Shown: positions 42,732-51,404 of the stretch, piece by piece
Numbering within the stretch: position 1 is the stretch's first letter
Layout: every line of letters starts with the position of its first letter
From: Nonomuraea endophytica
Lineage (GTDB): Bacteria > Actinomycetota > Actinomycetes > Streptosporangiales > Streptosporangiaceae
Direction of reading: 5' to 3'
DNA length: 64,000 bases
Assembly: GCF_014203235.1 (NCBI RefSeq)
Contig: NZ_JACHIN010000007.1
Coordinates: 94,393 to 158,392, forward strand
Position numbers and translations under genes: made by a program
Notes under the pieces: model-generated
The model's input: only the letters and a program-made list of their open reading frames with translations
Databases searched by the model: none
What the model was told of the DNA's origin: nothing

Positions 42732-44006
42732 TTACTTCAGGCCGAGCTGCTCGATGAGGTCGGCGGCCTTGCGCAGGCCGTCGCGCTCGCGGATCTCCTC
42801 GCCGGTGGCGGCGAGTTCGGCGCGCAGCTCAGCGTCGCCGAGCAGGCGCTCCAGGGCACCCTTCAGCTCCTCGTCGGTGAAGGTGTAGGTCGACAGCCGC
42901 ACGCCGTAGCCGAGCTCGTCCACGCGCTGGGCGTTGTCGTACTGGTCCCAGAACAGCGGCAGCAGGATCATCGGCTTGCCGAAGTGCAGGGCCTCGACGG
43001 TGGTGTTGTTGCCGCCGTGGGTGATCACCAGGTCGCAGAGCGGGATGATCTTCGTCTGGGGCAGGAACTCCGCGCCGTACATGTTGTCGGCCAGCTTGAT
43101 CTCCTCGTGCAGCGGGCCCTTGGAGACGATGAACTGGTGCGGGGTGGTGCCCAGCACGTCGATCACCCGCTGCATGAGCTCCACGTCGGAGGAGCCGAGC
43201 GAGCCCAGCGAGAAGTAGACCAGCGCGCCCTCGCCCCGCTGGAAGGGCAGCTCGAAGGCCTCCTCGGTCTCACGTACCGACGAGTCGAGCCGGTGCCACG
43301 TCGGGCCCAGCGGGCGGGCGTTGGTGTAGTCGAGGACCTCGGGGTACACGTAGAGGTTCAGGTCGCCCTCGTGGATGAAGTCGAGGTCGGGCAGCGGGTC
43401 CGTGCCCTGCTCGACGCACCAGGCGTTGAAGGCGGTCCAGATCTCGCGGTGGGTGCGCTCGTACTCGGCGCGGAAGGCGGCCCAGTCGGCGCGGTCGTCG
43501 GCGGGCAGGCCGGAGAAGACCGGCGCGATGTTCTCGCCGCGCACCTCCAGCGGGTTGCACGACACGATGCGGGCGAACTTCTTGCCCGCGGTCAGCAGCG
43601 CCGGGAACGTGATCACGTTGTCCTCGACGATGACGTCGGGGTTCACGCGCTCGATGATGGCCTTGAGCTGCGGCTCGCAGTACTTGACACCGTCGATGAG
43701 GGAGTCCCAGATCGGCTTGGTGACGGTCGCGAGCTGCTCCAGCGTGGTCTTGCGGTATTCCGGCGCGGTCTCGCGGATGAAGTCCTTCCAGAACTGGCCG
43801 GGGTCCTGCTCCTCGGCGTCCTCCGCCGGGGGTGCCAGGTCGACCAGGTCCTCCTCGAAGCCGAGCGTTTCGAGCTTGCCCTTCCACGACGCCTCGGCCG
43901 CGAAGACGACCCGGTGTCCGCGGCGGCGCAGGATGTCGCCGATGCCGATGCTGTTGTTCGTCGGCCCGTACGCGCTCTCGGGCATGAACAGGATGGTGAG
44001 AGCCAT
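42732..44006 (-). CDS. GT1-family (UGT/MGT-like) glycosyltransferase
   Basis: A 424-residue glycosyltransferase with the GT-B fold of family 1, like macrolide and other natural-product glucosyltransferases. The N-terminal acceptor domain starts MALTILFMPESAYGPTNNSIGIGDILRRRGHRVVF (in parts). The C-terminal donor domain has GALVYFSLGSLGSSDVELM and the nucleotide-sugar signature THGGNNTTVEALHFGKPMILLPLFWDQYDNAQR (in parts). It is divergent from a TetR gene that may control it. Detoxification of a small molecule is plausible; the acceptor is unknown. Confidence 0.88.
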   Translation of the reverse strand: MALTILFMPESAYGPTNNSIGIGDILRRRGHRVVFAAEASWKGKLETLGFEEDLVDLAPPAEDAEEQDPGQFWKDFIRETAPEYRKTTLEQLATVTKPIWDSLIDGVKYCEPQLKAIIERVNPDVIVEDNVITFPALLTAGKKFARIVSCNPLEVRGENIAPVFSGLPADDRADWAAFRAEYERTHREIWTAFNAWCVEQGTDPLPDLDFIHEGDLNLYVYPEVLDYTNARPLGPTWHRLDSSVRETEEAFELPFQRGEGALVYFSLGSLGSSDVELMQRVIDVLGTTPHQFIVSKGPLHEEIKLADNMYGAEFLPQTKIIPLCDLVITHGGNNTTVEALHFGKPMILLPLFWDQYDNAQRVDELGYGVRLSTYTFTDEELKGALERLLGDAELRAELAATGEEIRERDGLRKAADLIEQLGLK

Positions 44007-44085
44007 GTGGTCACTCCGGGGGGAAACGTCAATCTGAACGGGAATTCAAATGCTGATCTAGCGTAAAGGTCAACTTCGCGGCACT

Positions 44086-44733
44086 ATGGTGACGGATTTG
44101 CTGAACCATGGTGCATCGGGGGTGGGCGTGGCCCAGCGCAAGAGTCGCACGGATCGCCGGATCGATCTGATCGAGGCGGCGCGCCGAGCCATCATCCGGC
44201 ATGGCGTCGACGGAGTGCAGCTCTCGCACGTGGCCGAGGAGGCCGGTCTGACCTCCGGCGCCGTGCTTTACCACTACCCCGACCTCAACGAGCTGCTCGT
44301 CGAGGCCCAGCACGCGGGCATGGAGCGCTTCTACGAGCAGCGCCTGCGGCAGATCGCCGCCGTCATGGACCCGGTGGAGAAGCTGGTCATGACGATCCGC
44401 TCCGGGCTGCCGACCGGACCGCTCGACCCGGACGTGCGCCTGCTCAACGAACTCGGCGGGGCCGCGGGCCGCAACCGGATGTACGGCGTGCTGCTCACCT
44501 CGCTCTACGACCGCCAGGTGTCGATGTACCAGTCGATCCTGGACACCGGGGCCGCGCTCGGCGTGTTCAAGCTGAGCGCGGACGCGCTGACGATCTCGCG
44601 CAACCTGGTGGCCCTGGAGGACGCCTACGGCTACCGCATCACCGCCAGGCACCCGGTGATCGGCCCGGCGGAGGCGGTGGAGCTGATCCTCTCCTACGCC
44701 CGCGCGGCGACCGGCAACGACCTCGCTCATTGA
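44086..44733 (+). CDS. TetR-family transcriptional regulator
   Basis: A TetR/AcrR regulator of up to 215 residues. The helix-turn-helix is GVQLSHVAEEAGLTSGAVLYHYPDLNELLVEA. The start is uncertain: ATG 44086, or GTG 44128 (VAQRKSRTDRRIDLIEAARRA, closer to the family norm, with a G-rich upstream stretch). It is divergent from the glycosyltransferase gene with about 80 bp between, so local control is likely. Its 3' end overlaps the facing potA gene by 7 bp. Confidence 0.88.
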   Translation: MVTDLLNHGASGVGVAQRKSRTDRRIDLIEAARRAIIRHGVDGVQLSHVAEEAGLTSGAVLYHYPDLNELLVEAQHAGMERFYEQRLRQIAAVMDPVEKLVMTIRSGLPTGPLDPDVRLLNELGGAAGRNRMYGVLLTSLYDRQVSMYQSILDTGAALGVFKLSADALTISRNLVALEDAYGYRITARHPVIGPAEAVELILSYARAATGNDLAH

Positions 44734-45767
44734 ACCGCCGGGAGCAGGACCGCGTCCCGCTCCCCCCACTGCAGCCCGACCTCGGCGCCGGGCTTGACCG
44801 CGCTTGCGCCCTGCACGGCCACGAGCACGGGCTTGGCCTGGCCGGGCACCTCGACGGAGATGTGCGAGACGCCGCCGTAGAAGCTGACGTCCAGCACGGT
44901 GCCCGTGAGCGGGCCGTCCCCGGTCAGTTCCAGCTTCTCCGGGCGTACGGCCAGCAGCGCCGCCGCCCCTTCCGGCACCTGCTCGACGGCCGTGCCGCGC
45001 AGGGTGCCGAAGTTCTCGGTGCGCAGGGTGCCGTCGGGGCCGGCCGTACCGGCGAAGAGGTTGTTGGCGCCGACGAAGTCGGCGACGAAGCGGGAGCGGG
45101 GCCGCTCGTACAGCTCGACGGGGCGGTCCACCTGGCGCACCCGGCCGGTGTCGAAGACCGCGATGCGGTCGGCCAGCGACATGGCCTCCTCCTGGTCGTG
45201 GGTGACGACCACGAAGGTGATGCCGACCTCGTGCTGCAGCCGCTTGAGCTCCAGCTGCATGTCGGCGCGGACCTTCTTGTCCAGCGCCGACAGCGGCTCG
45301 TCGAGCAGGAGCAGCCTGGGGCGCTTGACGATGGCCCTGGCCAGGGCGACGCGCTGACGCTGGCCGCCGGACAGCTGCTGCGGTTTCCTGTTCGCCTGGG
45401 TGGACAGGCCGACGGTCTCCAGCACCTCGCCGACGCGCTTCTTGACCTCGCCCCGGGGCAGCTTCTCGCGCTCCAGGCCGTAGGCGACGTTCTTGGCGAC
45501 GCTCATGTGCGGGAACAGCGCGTACGACTGGAACATGAGGTTGATCGGCCGCTTGTTGGGCGCCAGCGTGAGCAGGTCGGCGCCGTCGAGCGAGACCGAG
45601 CCGCCGTCGGGCGTCTCGAAACCGGCCAGGATGCGCAGGAGCGTCGTCTTGCCGCAGCCCGAGGGGCCGAGCAGCGCGAAGAACTCGCCCTGGCCGATCT
45701 CCAGCGAGACCCCGTCGAGCGCGGTGACGTCGCCGAACCTGCGCGTGATGCCGTCAATCTTGAGCAC
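44727..45767 (-). CDS. potA: Polyamine-type ABC importer ATPase (PotA-like)
   Basis: A 346-residue ATPase of the spermidine/putrescine importer class. Walker A is GPSGCGKTTLL, signature LSGGQRQRVALARAI, Walker B LLLLDEPLSALDKKVR, H-loop VVTHDQEEAMSLADR. A TOBE regulatory domain follows (VGANNLFAG onward, about residues 235-346). It overlaps the PotC gene by 14 bp. The full set potD-potB-potC-potA is on the minus strand. Confidence 0.92.
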   Translation of the reverse strand: MLKIDGITRRFGDVTALDGVSLEIGQGEFFALLGPSGCGKTTLLRILAGFETPDGGSVSLDGADLLTLAPNKRPINLMFQSYALFPHMSVAKNVAYGLEREKLPRGEVKKRVGEVLETVGLSTQANRKPQQLSGGQRQRVALARAIVKRPRLLLLDEPLSALDKKVRADMQLELKRLQHEVGITFVVVTHDQEEAMSLADRIAVFDTGRVRQVDRPVELYERPRSRFVADFVGANNLFAGTAGPDGTLRTENFGTLRGTAVEQVPEGAAALLAVRPEKLELTGDGPLTGTVLDVSFYGGVSHISVEVPGQAKPVLVAVQGASAVKPGAEVGLQWGERDAVLLPAVQ

Positions 45768-46533
45768 GGGACTCCCCGATCTTCGTCAGCCGCTGCCCCG
45801 CGATCACCGCGGTGAAGCTCACCAGCAGCAGGATCGAGGCCAGGGCGTTGATCTCCGGGGTCACCCCGAATCGGATCATTGAGTAGATGACGATCGGCAG
45901 CGTCGGGTCGGCGTTGCCGATCGTGAAGAAGGCGATGACGAACTCGTCCAGCGAGAGCGTGAACGCCAGCAGCGCCCCGGCGATGATGCCGGGCGTGAGC
46001 TGCGGCAGCGTGACCTTCACGAAGGTGGTCACCGGGCCGGCGCCCAGGTCGCGGCTGGCCTCTTCCAGCGAGGTGTCGGCGCCGGTGAGCCTGGTGCGCA
46101 CGACCGCCGCCACGAACGCGGTCGAGAACACCGCGTGCGCCAGGATCACCGAGTGGTGGCCGAGCGTCTGGTTGAGCGTGATGAACAACATCAGCAGCCC
46201 GATCCCGAGCACCAGGTCGGGCAGGACGGCCGGCATCAGGGCCACCGCGTCCAAGATCTTGGAGCGCGTGTAGCGGGCCAGGCCGACGGCCAGCAGGGTG
46301 CCGAGGACGGTGGCGATCGCGGTCGAGCTCACCGCCACGATCAGCGTGTTGACCAGGCCCGAGATGACCCGTTCGTCGGCGAGCAGCTCGCCGTACCACT
46401 TCAGGCTGAAGCCCTCGAAGGTGTAGGCCGACTCACCGGCGTTGAACGACATCGCGACCAGGACCGCGATCGGCAGGTAGAGGAAGACGATCGTCGCCCA
46501 GAACGGGACGTGGAGAAGCTTCGGCCTACGCAC
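45754..46533 (-). CDS. potC: Polyamine-type ABC importer permease (PotC-like)
   Basis: A 259-residue permease with about six membrane segments. FLYLPIAVLVAMSFN at the N-terminus and the coupling loop EEASRDLGAGPVTTFVKVTLPQLTPGIIAG are PotC-typical, as is FTLSLDEFVIAFFTIG. It overlaps PotB (8 bp) upstream and PotA (14 bp) downstream. Confidence 0.92.
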   Translation of the reverse strand: MRRPKLLHVPFWATIVFLYLPIAVLVAMSFNAGESAYTFEGFSLKWYGELLADERVISGLVNTLIVAVSSTAIATVLGTLLAVGLARYTRSKILDAVALMPAVLPDLVLGIGLLMLFITLNQTLGHHSVILAHAVFSTAFVAAVVRTRLTGADTSLEEASRDLGAGPVTTFVKVTLPQLTPGIIAGALLAFTLSLDEFVIAFFTIGNADPTLPIVIYSMIRFGVTPEINALASILLLVSFTAVIAGQRLTKIGESRAQD

Positions 46534-47380
46534 GGCGGGCCGCCCAGGACTGCACCATGAGCAGCACGATCAGCACGGCGATCAGCGCGAGCGTCAGCGT
46601 GGCGCCGAAGGGCTCGTCGCGCGCCTGCAGGAACTGCGTCCTGATCAGGTTGCCGACCATGATGGACTTGCCGCCGCCGAGCAGGTCGGGGATGACGAAG
46701 TTGCCGAAGCTCGGCACGAACACGAACAGGCAGCCGGTCAGCACACCCGGGATCGTCAGCGGCAGGGTCACCTTGCGGAAGGTGGTGAAGGCGGAGGCGC
46801 CCAGGTTGGCCGAGGCCTCGCGCAGCTGCGGGTCGAGCCGCTCGATCGCCGCGTACAACGGCAGCACCATCAGCGGCAGGTAGGAGTAGAGCAGGCCGAC
46901 GACGATGGCGCCGTCCTTGTAGAGCAGCTCCAGCTGGGTGCCGAGCACCGAGTTCACGATGCCGGGACCGCTCAGCAGCATGATCCACGCGTAGATGCGG
47001 ATGATGAAGTTCGTCCAGAACGGCAGCACGATGGCCACCAGCGCGATGGTCTTCCAGTTACGCGGGAGCTGGGCGATGAAGTACGCCGTGGGGTAGCCGA
47101 TCAGCAGCGCGAGCAGCGTGGTGATCCCGGCGATCTTCAGCGAGTTGCCGAGCACGCTCAGGTACAGCGGATCGATCAGCCGGGTGAAGTTCTCGGTGGT
47201 GAACTCGTAGATGATGCCGCCGAACCGGCCCCGCCGGAAGAACGCGGCGCTCAGCACCAGCGCCAGCGGCACCAGCAGCAGCACGATCAGGTAGGTCAGT
47301 CCCGGCGACAGGAAAGCGAACGCCGCGAACCGGCGCCCCCGTGCGGGGGACGCCGGCCGGGTCTTGGTCTGGCTGGTCAC
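46526..47380 (-). CDS. potB: Polyamine-type ABC importer permease (PotB-like)
   Basis: A 284-residue permease. A basic cytoplasmic start (MTSQTKTRPASPARGRRF) precedes the first membrane segment. LPFWTNFIIRIYAWIMLL and the coupling loop REASANLGASAFTTFRKVTLPLTIPGVLTG are PotB-like. It starts 6 bp after the potD stop. Confidence 0.92.
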   Translation of the reverse strand: MTSQTKTRPASPARGRRFAAFAFLSPGLTYLIVLLLVPLALVLSAAFFRRGRFGGIIYEFTTENFTRLIDPLYLSVLGNSLKIAGITTLLALLIGYPTAYFIAQLPRNWKTIALVAIVLPFWTNFIIRIYAWIMLLSGPGIVNSVLGTQLELLYKDGAIVVGLLYSYLPLMVLPLYAAIERLDPQLREASANLGASAFTTFRKVTLPLTIPGVLTGCLFVFVPSFGNFVIPDLLGGGKSIMVGNLIRTQFLQARDEPFGATLTLALIAVLIVLLMVQSWAARRA

Positions 47381-47386
47381 GTCGGC

Positions 47387-48517
47387 TTACTGCGCCTGAA
47401 CCTCGGTCGACAGGCGGGTGTACTTCGTCGACGCCTCGCCCAGGTCACGGATGGACTCGCCGTTGAGCAGCTCGGCGGGCTTGATGCCCAGCAGCGAGCC
47501 CTCGGGCACCTTCACGGCGTCCATGGCGGCCTTGTTCGGGACCTTGTAGTTGATGTTCTCGGCGGCCCAGCCGTGGATCTTCGGGTCCAGGATGTAGTTG
47601 ATCAGGGCGTGCGCGGCCTCCTTGTTCTTGGAGGACTTCATGATCACCATGGTGTCCACCCAGAGGTCGCTGCCCTCCTTCGGGACCACGAACTTGATGT
47701 TCTTCTTCGGGTCGGTGGTCGGGCACCAGCCGTCCCACGCCTCGACCATCACGGCCTCGCCGGACTTGAGCTTGTCGCCGAAGGTGGTGTCGTCGTAGCC
47801 GAGCAGGTTCTGCTTGGCGGCGACGAGCAGCTCCTTGGCCTTGGCGATCTCGTCGTCCTTGTCGGTGTTGACCGAGTAGCCGAGCGCCTTGAGGGCGGGC
47901 AGGGCCAGCCAGCGCTCGGTGGTCATCATCGTGACCTTCTTCTGCGCCCAGGCCGGCGGCTTGAGGATGTCGTTCCAGCTGGTGGGCTCGGCCTTCACCA
48001 GGTCGGAGCGGTAGCAGATGCCCGTGGTGCCCCAGGTGTAGGGCACGGAGTACTTGTTGCCCTTGTCGTAGGACAGCTGGGTGGCCTCGGGGTAGAGGTT
48101 GCTCAGGTTCGGGATCAGCTCGGGGTGGATCGGCTCCAGAAGCCCCTGCTCCCACAGCGCCTGCGCGTACTGACCCGACACGAACGCCACGTCGATGCCG
48201 CTGTCACCGGGGACGGCCAGCTTCTTCATGGCCGTCTCGTTGGTGTCGTGCAGGTTGATCTTGACGTTGGAGACCTTGAGGTCCTGCTTGACCTTGTCGG
48301 GTAGCTCCTTGGGCGTGTAACCGTCCCAGACCGTGACCTGGAGCGACTGCTTGGACAGGTCGGCGTTGGCGTTGAGCTGGGCCGCACTGGCACTGGGCGC
48401 GGCCTCTGCGCCCGTGCTGGTCGACTCACCACCGCCGCCGCACGCTGCGGCGGCGAGCGCGAGGCCGGCAACCGCGACGGCGGCCGGAAGACGACGGGTG
48501 AACCGGGTACGGAACAC
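47387..48517 (-). CDS. potD: Polyamine-type substrate-binding lipoprotein (PotD-like)
   Basis: A 376-residue lipoprotein from GTG 48517, which has GAAGGAG 8 nt upstream (better than the longer frame). The lipobox is AAAAC (Cys26). SLQVTVWDGYTPKEL, DVAFVSGQYAQALWEQGLLEPI, YSVPYTWGTTGICYRSDLV and EGSDLWVDTMVIMKSSKNKE follow the PotD/PotF pattern; the Trp/Asp-rich positions fit a polyamine cage. It is the first gene of potDBCA. Confidence 0.9.
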   Translation of the reverse strand: MFRTRFTRRLPAAVAVAGLALAAAACGGGGESTSTGAEAAPSASAAQLNANADLSKQSLQVTVWDGYTPKELPDKVKQDLKVSNVKINLHDTNETAMKKLAVPGDSGIDVAFVSGQYAQALWEQGLLEPIHPELIPNLSNLYPEATQLSYDKGNKYSVPYTWGTTGICYRSDLVKAEPTSWNDILKPPAWAQKKVTMMTTERWLALPALKALGYSVNTDKDDEIAKAKELLVAAKQNLLGYDDTTFGDKLKSGEAVMVEAWDGWCPTTDPKKNIKFVVPKEGSDLWVDTMVIMKSSKNKEAAHALINYILDPKIHGWAAENINYKVPNKAAMDAVKVPEGSLLGIKPAELLNGESIRDLGEASTKYTRLSTEVQAQ

Positions 48518-48692
48518 GGTCGCTACTCCTTCAGGAATTCGGGGAAGAGGTCGCGCAACCATCCAGGCACGCCAGACCAGGAGAGGAGTGTTGCAGTAGA
48601 AATCAACATGAGCAAGACTTTTCCGGACATTGCCACCTGGAAGTTTGGTCTGCCTGTTGAACTCGGATTCAATATGGGAGCGATTGCTCTCT

Positions 48693-49892
48693 GTGGGTGA
48701 GAATCCCCTTACCGAACGGGATCACGGCCTCACCGCCGCGCTCCTCGCCGCGCTGGCGACGGAACCGCCGGCGCCGTTCGCCGTGCGCCGCTTCCAGCCG
48801 CTGCCCACTCTGTCGTACGGCGAAGCTGATCAGGGCACCGGGGTGGCGCCAGAACGCGGCTTCGGCGAGCACGTGGACATGACCAACCACTCGGTCGTCG
48901 TGGCCGAATCGGTGGTCGTCAAATGGCTCACGCCGCCCGTTCCGCTCCCGCACCCGACGCCCGAGATCTTCGCCCACCTCGTTGATGCCGGCTTCAACGA
49001 AACCGCTCCCCCTTACGCGGCTCTGACACGCTCCGACGGCAAGTCGGAGCTCCTGCTCGCCCTGGTCACGGGCTACCTTCCGGACGCCAGGGACGGCTGG
49101 GAGTGGTGCGTGGACGCCTGCGCTTCATCCGACACCTCCTTCGCGACACCGCTCGGCCACCTGGCCGCCAACCTCCACACCGCCCTGTCCACCCTCCCCG
49201 CCCCCTCAGACCAACCCACGGACCCCGAGCGCGCCCCAGATGGCGGGCCGGACAGCGGCGCTTTCAGCGGGCCGGACAGTGGCCCAGACGGCGGCCCGTT
49301 CAGTGGGCCGGACCGTGGCTCCGAGAGTGGCCAGGACGCTGGTCTGCTGGCTCGGGGGGTGGGGGCTCTGGAGGAGGCGCTGGCGGTGACCGGCGGGGAG
49401 GACGGCGCGTGGCTGGCCGGACAGGCCGGGCGGATGCGGGCCGAGCTGGCCCCGCTCGGCGCTCCGGCGACCGGGCCGCGGATCAGGATCCACGGCGACC
49501 TGCACGTGGGACAGATCCTGCGCTGGCGGGACGGCTACGCGGTCATCGACTTCGACGGCAACCCCACGGTGGCCGACGCCGCGCCGTACCAGCCGGCGGC
49601 CAGGGACGTCGCACAACTGACCACGAGCCTGGAGCACGTCGCCCAGGTGGCGATCAAACGCCGCGGCACCGCCGCTGACAAGGCCGCCGACTGGGTACGG
49701 CGGGCCAGACGCGAGATGCTGACCGCCTACACCGGCGCCTGTGACCTGCTCGACCCCGCCCTGATCAGGCCGTTCGAGGTCGAGCAGGAGTGCCGCGAGC
49801 TGATCTACGCCGCCCGCCACCTGCCCCGCTGGCGCTACGCCCCGATGGGCGTCCTGCACACCTGGTACGACGAGAAAGAGGACCCCGCGTGA
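48693..49892 (+). CDS. Maltokinase-like sugar kinase, probable glucosamine kinase
   Basis: A 399-residue kinase of the aminoglycoside-phosphotransferase/maltokinase superfamily. The catalytic loop IHGDLHVGQILRW and the metal motif DFDGNP, with ARDVAQLTTSLEHVAQVA after it, resemble the actinobacterial glucosamine kinases. Between the lobes (about residues 170-212) is a Gly/Ser/Pro/Asp repeat tract (GPDSGPDGGPFSGPDRG). GTG 48693 is a reasonable start but weakly supported. It is overlapped by a SIS-domain isomerase gene (GTGA), which supports an amino-sugar role. Maltokinase or another sugar kinase remain possible. Confidence 0.75.
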   Translation: MGENPLTERDHGLTAALLAALATEPPAPFAVRRFQPLPTLSYGEADQGTGVAPERGFGEHVDMTNHSVVVAESVVVKWLTPPVPLPHPTPEIFAHLVDAGFNETAPPYAALTRSDGKSELLLALVTGYLPDARDGWEWCVDACASSDTSFATPLGHLAANLHTALSTLPAPSDQPTDPERAPDGGPDSGAFSGPDSGPDGGPFSGPDRGSESGQDAGLLARGVGALEEALAVTGGEDGAWLAGQAGRMRAELAPLGAPATGPRIRIHGDLHVGQILRWRDGYAVIDFDGNPTVADAAPYQPAARDVAQLTTSLEHVAQVAIKRRGTAADKAADWVRRARREMLTAYTGACDLLDPALIRPFEVEQECRELIYAARHLPRWRYAPMGVLHTWYDEKEDPA

Positions 49893-50842
49893 ACCCCGAG
49901 CTGTTCCTGGCCGACCTGGAAGCCAAGCCTGAGGCCCTGGCCAAGCTGGCGGAGTCGCTGGCCGACGACCCGTTCGCGGCGATCCCCGGCGACGTCGAGC
50001 GCGTGGTGTTCCTGGGCATGGGAAGCTCCCGCTACGCCGCGGGCGTGGCGGCGCTGCGGCTGCGGGCGGCCGGGGTGAACGCGGTGGCCGAGTACGCCTC
50101 CGCGCGGGCCTCGTTCCCGGCGGCCCGTGGCACGCTCGTGGTGCCGATCTCGGCGACCGGAGGCAGCAGGGAGACCCTGGACGCCGTCGCCCGCTACCGG
50201 GACAGGCAGGCGTTCGTCGCCGCGCTCACCAACGACATCGGCTCGGCGGTGGCCGAGGGCGCCGACGCGGTCGTGGACATGCTGGCGGGCGAGGAGCTGG
50301 GCGGGGTGGCCTGCCGTACCTTCCAGCACACGCTCGCGCTCCTGCTCGCCCTGGAGGCGCGGCTGAGCGGCGGCCACCGCGGCGTGGCCGGGCTCGTGTG
50401 GCAGGCGGCCGAGGCCACCGCGGACCTGCTGGACCGGCGCGAGCAGTGGCTCCCCCGCGCCATCGAGCTCCTGGACGGCCCGCACGGCGTCTACACGATC
50501 GCCCCCGCCGAGCACCTGTCGTCGGCGGAGCAGTCGGCGCTGATGTTCCGCGAGGGTCCGCGCCGCCCGGCCGACGCGTGCGAGACGGGCGACTGGTCGC
50601 ACGTGGACGTGTACCTCACCAAGACCCTCGACTACCGCGCCATCCTCTTCCCCGGCTCCGCGTACGACGCGCAGGCGATGGAGTGGGTGGAGCAGCGCGG
50701 CTCCACGGTGCTCGCCGTCGGCGCCGACCTGCCGGGCGCGGCGGCCTCCATCCGCTACACCCACGACACCGACCCGGACGTAGCCCTGCTCACGGAGACA
50801 CTGGTCGCCGAACTCGTCGCCGCCCACTGGTGGTCGAACTGA
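49889..50842 (+). CDS. SIS-domain sugar isomerase/deaminase (GlmS C-terminal-like)
   Basis: A 317-residue protein with two SIS domains, like the isomerase half of glucosamine-6-phosphate synthase or fructosamine deglycases. VVFLGMGSSRYAAGVAALRLRAAG and TLVVPISATGGSRETLDAVARY form the first sugar-phosphate site; the second domain has KTLDYRAILFPGSAYDAQ and HDTDPDVALLTETLVAELVA. The GTG at 49889 overlaps the kinase stop (GTGA). With the kinase it could phosphorylate an amino sugar and then isomerise or deaminate it. Confidence 0.8.
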   Translation: MNPELFLADLEAKPEALAKLAESLADDPFAAIPGDVERVVFLGMGSSRYAAGVAALRLRAAGVNAVAEYASARASFPAARGTLVVPISATGGSRETLDAVARYRDRQAFVAALTNDIGSAVAEGADAVVDMLAGEELGGVACRTFQHTLALLLALEARLSGGHRGVAGLVWQAAEATADLLDRREQWLPRAIELLDGPHGVYTIAPAEHLSSAEQSALMFREGPRRPADACETGDWSHVDVYLTKTLDYRAILFPGSAYDAQAMEWVEQRGSTVLAVGADLPGAAASIRYTHDTDPDVALLTETLVAELVAAHWWSN

Positions 50843-50877
50843 CCGCCCGAAACTCCTGACCGTGCCGGCCTTTCTCA

Positions 50878-50901
50878 GGTACGGCTGACGCGTGCCGTAC
50901 C
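50878..50901. terminator. Hairpin between convergent genes
   Basis: GGTACGGC (50878-50885) and GCCGTACC (50894-50901) form a perfect 8-bp stem with an 8-nt loop. It is 36 bp after the SIS gene and 6 bp before the deaminase stop. Confidence 0.7.
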
Positions 50902-50906
50902 AGAGA

Positions 50907-51380
50907 TCAGCCGGTGTGGAAGCGGCGGTGCAGGGCGCGGATCTCGGCGGTCAGCGCGGGAGCGGGGCCGTCGACCACGGCGTCGGGCACGACGGCGCGG
51001 ATGGGCAGCGTGGCGACCGGCGGCGCGGGCACCCCCAGCTCACCGAGCCACTCACCCAGCTGCTCGGACGATGCGGCGTACACGATGCGGCCGAGCCCGA
51101 CCCAGCCGTGGGCGGCCGCGCACATCGGGCAGTGCTCCCCCGAGGTGTACACGGTGGCCGCCGCCCGCTCCTGCGGCGTCATGTTGGCCGCGGCCCAGCG
51201 GGCGATCTCGAACTCCGGGTGCCGGGTGTGGTCGCCGCCCGCCACGTGGTTGTGGTCCTCGAACAGCACCGCGCCCCGGCCTGACACCAGCACGGAGCCG
51301 AACGGCTGGTCGCCCTTCTCCAGCGCCCGCGCCGCCAGCTCCACGCAGCGCCGCAGGTGCAGCAGGTCCCTGTCGTCCAT
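50907..51380 (-). CDS. Nucleoside/nucleobase deaminase (CDA superfamily)
   Basis: A 157-residue zinc deaminase of the cytidine/guanine deaminase-like superfamily. The catalytic HPEFE (His54, Glu56) and SGEHCPMCAAAHGW (Cys84, Cys87) supply the zinc ligands and proton shuttle. QPFGSVLVSGRGAVLFEDHN is the usual opening. SGEHCPMC rather than the PCPMC of guanine deaminases leaves the substrate open. It lies 24 bp downstream of the GMC oxidoreductase gene on the same strand, so it may be co-transcribed with the choline module. Confidence 0.85.
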   Translation of the reverse strand: MDDRDLLHLRRCVELAARALEKGDQPFGSVLVSGRGAVLFEDHNHVAGGDHTRHPEFEIARWAAANMTPQERAAATVYTSGEHCPMCAAAHGWVGLGRIVYAASSEQLGEWLGELGVPAPPVATLPIRAVVPDAVVDGPAPALTAEIRALHRRFHTG

Positions 51381-51404
51381 GTCGCCTCCCCCGATCTTGG
51401 CAAC

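Noticed and set aside
42732..44733. Natural-product biosynthetic cluster suggested by the GT1 glycosyltransferase
   Set aside because: No polyketide synthase, NRPS, terpene or sugar-biosynthesis genes lie nearby, so a lone detoxifying enzyme is more likely.
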